This document shows, in pieces, positions 62,101 to 64,000 of a DNA stretch of 64,000 bases. The stretch's first letter is position 1, and every line of letters starts with the position of its first letter. The DNA is from Certhia americana (taxonomy: Eukaryota > Chordata > Aves > Passeriformes > Certhiidae): contig CM031878.1 of the NCBI GenBank assembly GCA_018697195.1, positions 70,789,072 to 70,853,071 of the forward strand, given 5' to 3'. The notes under the pieces were generated by a model. That model saw only the letters and a program-made list of their open reading frames with translations. It did not search any database and was not told the DNA's origin. The position numbers and the translations under genes were made by a program.

Positions 62101-63427
62101 GGACACTGGGTGTGTGCTGACTTGTGGCCATTTTGTGGCACCATACAGTGTTGCAAAAATGCAGCTCTGGGCCAGACAGGAGGTGCAGGAATAGTCTATT
62201 AACTGTAGGTTTGGTCACATTCAAACAAGTCAGGTTCATGAGTAGCATGGATTGTTAAAGACAACAAAGTAGTTATTTTGAATTGACAGTGACAAGTGCA
62301 TTAACTGCAGAACAGCTACTAACAGTACTAACAATAGGGCTGCAAACACAAGCCTAATTTCTTGAGTGAAAACATTTGGTGTGGCCAAGGACACAAGCCT
62401 TACTGTAAGGCATCCCTTCTGGGAAGGGTGAGGAGGACAGACACATTGACCTGTGCCTTCTGTTTTGTGTCATATTCTCACAATCCCCAGTCACGTACAA
62501 AATCAGGGTGCATTCTATGCCTTATTAACCACGAGTGTGCAAAGTGCCATGGGCGGCACTGTGGTCAAACTGTCTGTCCTTTGCGGTAATGCTTCCTGGT
62601 AGGAAGTGTTCTTGGTAGCAGTTGTGCAAAACGGTCTGTTCCTTGTGGTCACACGGTATGTAATATTTCTTGGTATCAAGAGGCGGAACAAGAAAATGTG
62701 GCTTCCACCCAGCTTCACATTCCTCCCTAGTGGGTGTTAGCCCAAGCCACCTGACCTCTGTCTGCTTTCAGCATCGTGTGTTGAGCTTTGCATTTCTGCC
62801 CTGCTTTATGCTTCCAGCTCTCAGAGGGAATGTTTGCTCAAGCAGTGACCAAACTGCAGGGGTGTGGAACAGGGAGTACAGCAAGAGCATGAGCTGCAGG
62901 CAGAGGTACACCCATGGCTGTGCCTTGGTCATTTATTTCATGGTAGTGCTGGACACTCTGCTCTGCGCAGAGTACAGATTCTGTATCTAAACCTCAAAAG
63001 GAAAAAAAAATGTACCAAAATTGTGTAACTAGGATATTTTTAGGAAACACGGCATTTCCATGTTTTAATTTCCATTACAGCATGTGAGTAAGAGGGGTCT
63101 TGAAATCCTCTGGTTAGTGTACCGTAGTTATATGTTTATATACAACATAATATATAACTGTATTATGTAGCTCTGTGCATATATATATAAAAACATCTCT
63201 TAAAGCACGTAAATAATTTTAGTTTAAAATTCAGGATCTCTTTTGCAATGTTTTGTAGGCTGTTTTGATTTTAAAAACCTGTTAGGGATCCTTCTGAAAC
63301 ATCATAGAGCTTGTTGTAAAATCTTAATGACATGTTGAAATTGACTAACACTACATGAATGCTTTCTGCAGGCTATTCCCACTGTCAGCAGGTTCCAGCT
63401 GATAGATGATGTTTTTGCATTAGCAGA
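40253..63427 (+). CDS. LVRN: laeverin / aminopeptidase Q, exons 1-13 (3' partial, spliced span)
   Basis: M1-family (gluzincin) membrane aminopeptidase that removes N-terminal residues from peptides. In human it is known from placental trophoblast. Thirteen exons join in one open frame of 662 codons plus 2 nt: 40253-40845, 46274-46416, 47616-47755, 49871-49997, 52185-52339, 53752-53865, 55818-55958, 56268-56333, 56467-56532, 57569-57738, 59155-59231, 61109-61248, 63372-63427. Protein order: short cytosolic tail, signal anchor at about residues 14-36, Pro/Ala-rich stalk about 42-66, M1 N-terminal domain from about 71, GGMEN 345-349, HELGH 381-385 with third zinc ligand Glu404, and catalytic Tyr469. 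Nine N-glycosylation sequons are visible (Asn 103, 254, 264, 312, 466, 548, 572, 584, 618). Human LVRN is about 990 residues, so the C-terminal third is outside the window. The AP3S1 neighbour on the same strand favours LVRN over ANPEP or ENPEP. Confidence 0.92.
41593..41697. repeat. TTTTCC hexanucleotide repeat, 105-nt homopyrimidine tract
   Basis: Unbroken pyrimidine run made of TTTTCC units with a few lengthened T runs at its left end. It is strand-asymmetric and near mirror-symmetric, properties associated with triplex (H-DNA) formation. It lies in LVRN intron 1 about 0.75 kb after exon 1. Confidence 0.95.
42152..42213. repeat. GTTT/poly(T) low-complexity repeat
   Basis: GTTT units and T runs in LVRN intron 1. 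Confidence 0.8.
45150..45181. repeat. 32-bp perfect palindrome
   Basis: The half-site ATTTAACAATTAATAC is followed directly by its exact reverse complement, with no spacer and the axis at 45165/45166. AT-rich sequence follows. It lies in LVRN intron 1, and no function is known to me. Confidence 0.9.
46274..46416 (+). CDS. LVRN: LVRN coding exon 2
   Basis: Entered after ATGCAG, completing a split Ser codon from exon 1. It encodes residues 199-245, including the M1 signature [20 protein letters not shown], and ends with one base of a split Asp codon at a GTAGGT donor. A second GT four bases downstream would break the frame into exon 3. Confidence 0.93.
47129..47160. repeat. inverted repeat, 14-bp arms, with octamer motif
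   Basis: The arm AGTTTCCATGCAAA, spacer GACA and exact complementary arm make a perfect hairpin with a 4-nt loop. The junction of spacer and right arm contains the perfect POU/octamer sequence ATTTGCAT at 47146-47153. It lies in LVRN intron 2. Confidence 0.85.
47616..47755 (+). CDS. LVRN: LVRN coding exon 3
   Basis: Follows a TTTTTTTATAG acceptor. It encodes residues 247-292 of the N-terminal domain ([20 protein letters not shown], then the [12 protein letters not shown] core strand), with sequons at Asn254 and Asn264. It ends in phase 0 at ...GGAAATGAG|GTAGAT. Confidence 0.93.
49045..49065. repeat. poly(T) run of 21
   Basis: Uninterrupted T21 in LVRN intron 3. Confidence 0.9.
49871..49997 (+). 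CDS. LVRN: LVRN coding exon 4
   Basis: Follows TTTATTGCAG and encodes residues 293-334. [10 protein letters not shown] matches the family RVWARP-type strand, and [11 protein letters not shown] and SYPLPKTD lead to the catalytic domain. It has a sequon at Asn312. The GTGAGA donor splits an Asp codon. Confidence 0.93.
52185..52339 (+). CDS. LVRN: LVRN coding exon 5: exopeptidase motif and HEXXH
   Basis: Follows TGAATTTAG and encodes residues 336-386. It contains [14 protein letters not shown] (exopeptidase motif G345-G-M-E-N349) and VSHELGHQ (zinc ligands His381 and His385, general base Glu382). The next exon begins exactly with the Trp codon of the family HQWFGN motif, so the exon must end at CAG (52339). 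The intron therefore starts with GC. Extending to the next GT at 52347 adds 7 nt and runs into a stop in exon 6. Confidence 0.93.
53752..53865 (+). CDS. LVRN: LVRN coding exon 6: third zinc ligand
   Basis: Follows TTTCAATTTAAG and encodes residues 387-424 in phase 0 at both ends (38 codons). [19 protein letters not shown] supplies Glu404, which is 18 residues after His385 and completes the gluzincin HEXXH-X18-E site. The donor is GTAAGT. Confidence 0.95.
54865..55310 (-). mobile_element. CR1 LINE 3' fragment, minus orientation, in LVRN intron 6
   Basis: Read on the + strand it is the complement of the CR1 3' region. It starts GAGTCACAGAAAGGCTGAGG, then has AGGTCATCTTGTCCAGCCTCC, GTGAAAAAGTTTTTCC, CTCTTAGCCTGTTC and AGGAGAGGTGCTCCAGTCC. 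It is about 430 bp, 5'-truncated and diverged. The open frames across it are relics and not host genes. Confidence 0.9.
55818..55958 (+). CDS. LVRN: LVRN coding exon 7: catalytic Tyr
   Basis: Follows CTTCTTGCAG and encodes residues 425-471 (47 codons, phase 0 at both ends). It ends FDNITYSK, where Tyr469 matches the transition-state-stabilising Tyr of M1 enzymes (65 residues after the zinc-ligand Glu). It has a sequon at Asn466. The donor is GTAAAA. Confidence 0.93.
56268..56333 (+). CDS. LVRN: LVRN coding exon 8
   Basis: A 66-nt, phase 0-0 exon after GGTACTCCAG. It encodes [12 protein letters not shown] and continues to residue 493, completing the conserved YSKGAS helix. The donor is GTAAGT. 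Confidence 0.93.
56467..56532 (+). CDS. LVRN: LVRN coding exon 9
   Basis: A 66-nt, phase 0-0 exon after TTTCCTCACAG. It encodes [20 protein letters not shown] and two more residues (494-515), the family segment ending in the DLW motif. Only 133 nt of intron separate it from exon 8. Confidence 0.93.
57569..57738 (+). CDS. LVRN: LVRN coding exon 10
   Basis: Follows TCTCTTTCAG and encodes residues 516-571. [20 protein letters not shown] is the conserved M1 MDTWTxQxGYPV segment leading into the beta-sandwich domain. It has a sequon at Asn548. It ends TACAA|GTATGT in phase 2. Confidence 0.92.
59155..59231 (+). CDS. LVRN: LVRN coding exon 11
   Basis: Follows TTTGTTAAG and completes a split Asn codon. 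It then encodes [20 protein letters not shown] up to LDKSS (residues 573-597), part of the beta-sandwich domain. It has sequons at Asn572 and Asn584. The GTAAGT donor leaves one base of a split Lys codon. Confidence 0.9.
59949..60000. repeat. T-run / GTTT low-complexity tract
   Basis: T10, GTTGTTTGTTTGG, then T20 ending at 60000, in LVRN intron 11. Confidence 0.85.
61109..61248 (+). CDS. LVRN: LVRN coding exon 12
   Basis: Follows CATTTTACAG and encodes residues 599-644. [20 protein letters not shown] matches the family [11 protein letters not shown] motif that joins the beta-sandwich to the C-terminal helical domain. It has a sequon at Asn618. It ends GATCCAAAG|GTAAGA in phase 0. Confidence 0.93.
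61642..61699. repeat. A17 run and TTGG repeat
   Basis: A17 at 61642-61658, followed by four TTGG units at about 61682-61699, in LVRN intron 12. Confidence 0.8.
63372..63427 (+). CDS. LVRN: LVRN coding exon 13 (last in window)
   Basis: Follows GCTTTCTGCAG and encodes residues 645-662, [18 protein letters not shown]. This matches the M1 RxQLIDDAFxLA segment at the start of the C-terminal alpha-helical domain. It ends GCAGA|GTAAGT in phase 2. The remaining exons lie beyond position 64000. Confidence 0.92.
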
Positions 63428-64000
63428 GTAAGTATGTTTCAATACATTACAAATCAATTAAACAATATGATTGTACTCAAGGTTTGTACTTTTGCTTCCT
63501 TCATTCCTACCTAAGATTTACTGCTTTGAGAAAATGGTGGGCGAGTTATTTTATCCCTTTTTTTGTCAGTGCTGAGTGAGTTACTTCAAAATTTCTTTTG
63601 TTCCAGCTCCAAGGAAATAATTTTAAATAGTGCCACTGCCATGAGTTCTTTAGGGATTAACCTGTATTTGCTTTAACAGAAAAAAATATTCCAAATGAAG
63701 ATTCTGAATCTTCTTTCATTTATTCTGGGCTATTTCAGCTGTGCTGCACTGCATCACTCAAAATTTCTCTTGCTGAGTCATTATTTGGTTGTTCAGGTCT
63801 GTGGTGCCAAGGAGGTCAGCAGTGTTGTAGGGAGATGAGAAGCATGAAGTATGTCTGTGCCTTACACGTACCAGAGATATCAAAAGTATCAGACATCTAT
63901 GAGAAAGGTGTCCCTGTGATGAGGGACCTCAGGGACGAGGTGGCCAAAGCACACTGCCCTGCTTCAGGGCCTGTGGAAATACCTCTGAGAGGAGGAAGCA
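63428..64000 (+). other. LVRN: LVRN intron 13 (continues past window)
   Basis: No further exon is seen before the window ends. The more GC-rich last 200 bases match nothing I recognise. Confidence 0.7.

Larger units (their letters stand above)
46417..63371 (+). other. LVRN: LVRN introns 2-12
   Basis: Intron lengths in order are 1199, 2115, 2187, 1412, 1952, 309, 133, 1036, 1416, 1877 and 2123 nt. All have GT-AG ends except intron 5 (52340-53751), which is GC-AG. Apart from a CR1 tail in intron 6, an inverted repeat in intron 2 and simple repeats, I recognise nothing in them. The open frames of 97-126 codons at 46440-46820, 49112-49417 and 50194-50559 have no homology I can name. Confidence 0.85.

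Noticed and set aside
62560..62690. degenerate tandem repeat of about 60 bp in LVRN intron 12 (two CTGTCTGTCCTTTGCGGT-like units)
   Set aside because: The two units are too diverged to be confident they are a duplication.
1..64000. tRNA, rRNA, snRNA, CRISPR or bacterial-type operon features
   Set aside because: No tRNA B-box GGTTCGAATCC-type sequence, no conserved snRNA or rRNA blocks and no regularly spaced repeats were seen. The window is a vertebrate chromosome segment.

Overview
This is a eukaryotic, vertebrate window and almost certainly a bird. It is AT-rich and intron-dominated. It carries two recognisable CR1 (chicken repeat 1) LINE tails, at about 12950-13185 (+) and 54865-55310 (-), and one sharp CpG island. 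Two genes are identifiable, both on the + strand. The 3' end of AP3S1 (sigma-3A subunit of the AP-3 adaptor) lies at 7456-7584, with its 3' UTR following. The first 13 coding exons of LVRN (laeverin / aminopeptidase Q, an M1-family zinc aminopeptidase) run from 40253 to 63427. AP3S1 followed by LVRN in the same orientation is the order on human 5q23. That block is Z-linked in birds, so a Z-chromosome origin is likely, although this is inference.

Layout. 1-7455: the last AP3S1 intron, with no earlier AP3S1 exon seen. 7456-7584: the terminal AP3S1 exon. 7585 to about 8105: its 3' UTR with several AATAAA signals. About 8.1-40.2 kb: a roughly 32-kb intergenic interval with no gene I can support. 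It holds a CR1 tail, one good solo-LTR candidate (about 15400-15802, minus), one weaker LTR candidate (about 23880-24250, plus), simple repeats, an AP-1-containing palindrome, and a G-rich tract just upstream of the CpG island. 39.78-41.16 kb: CpG island, LVRN promoter region and exon 1. 40.25-64.0 kb: LVRN exons 1-13 with introns. The gene leaves the window at the right edge about two thirds of the way through its protein.

The LVRN exons join in one open frame of 662 codons plus 2 nt. Visible features are a type II signal anchor, the zinc site HELGH-X18-E, the catalytic Tyr in TYSKGAS, and an exopeptidase motif that reads GGMEN. GGMEN differs from the usual GAMEN of M1 enzymes and from the HAMEN known for human laeverin. 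The intron that splits HELGHQ from WFGN has a GC donor instead of GT. These two points are the most noteworthy in the window. No new multi-gene system, CRISPR array, tRNA or rRNA was seen.
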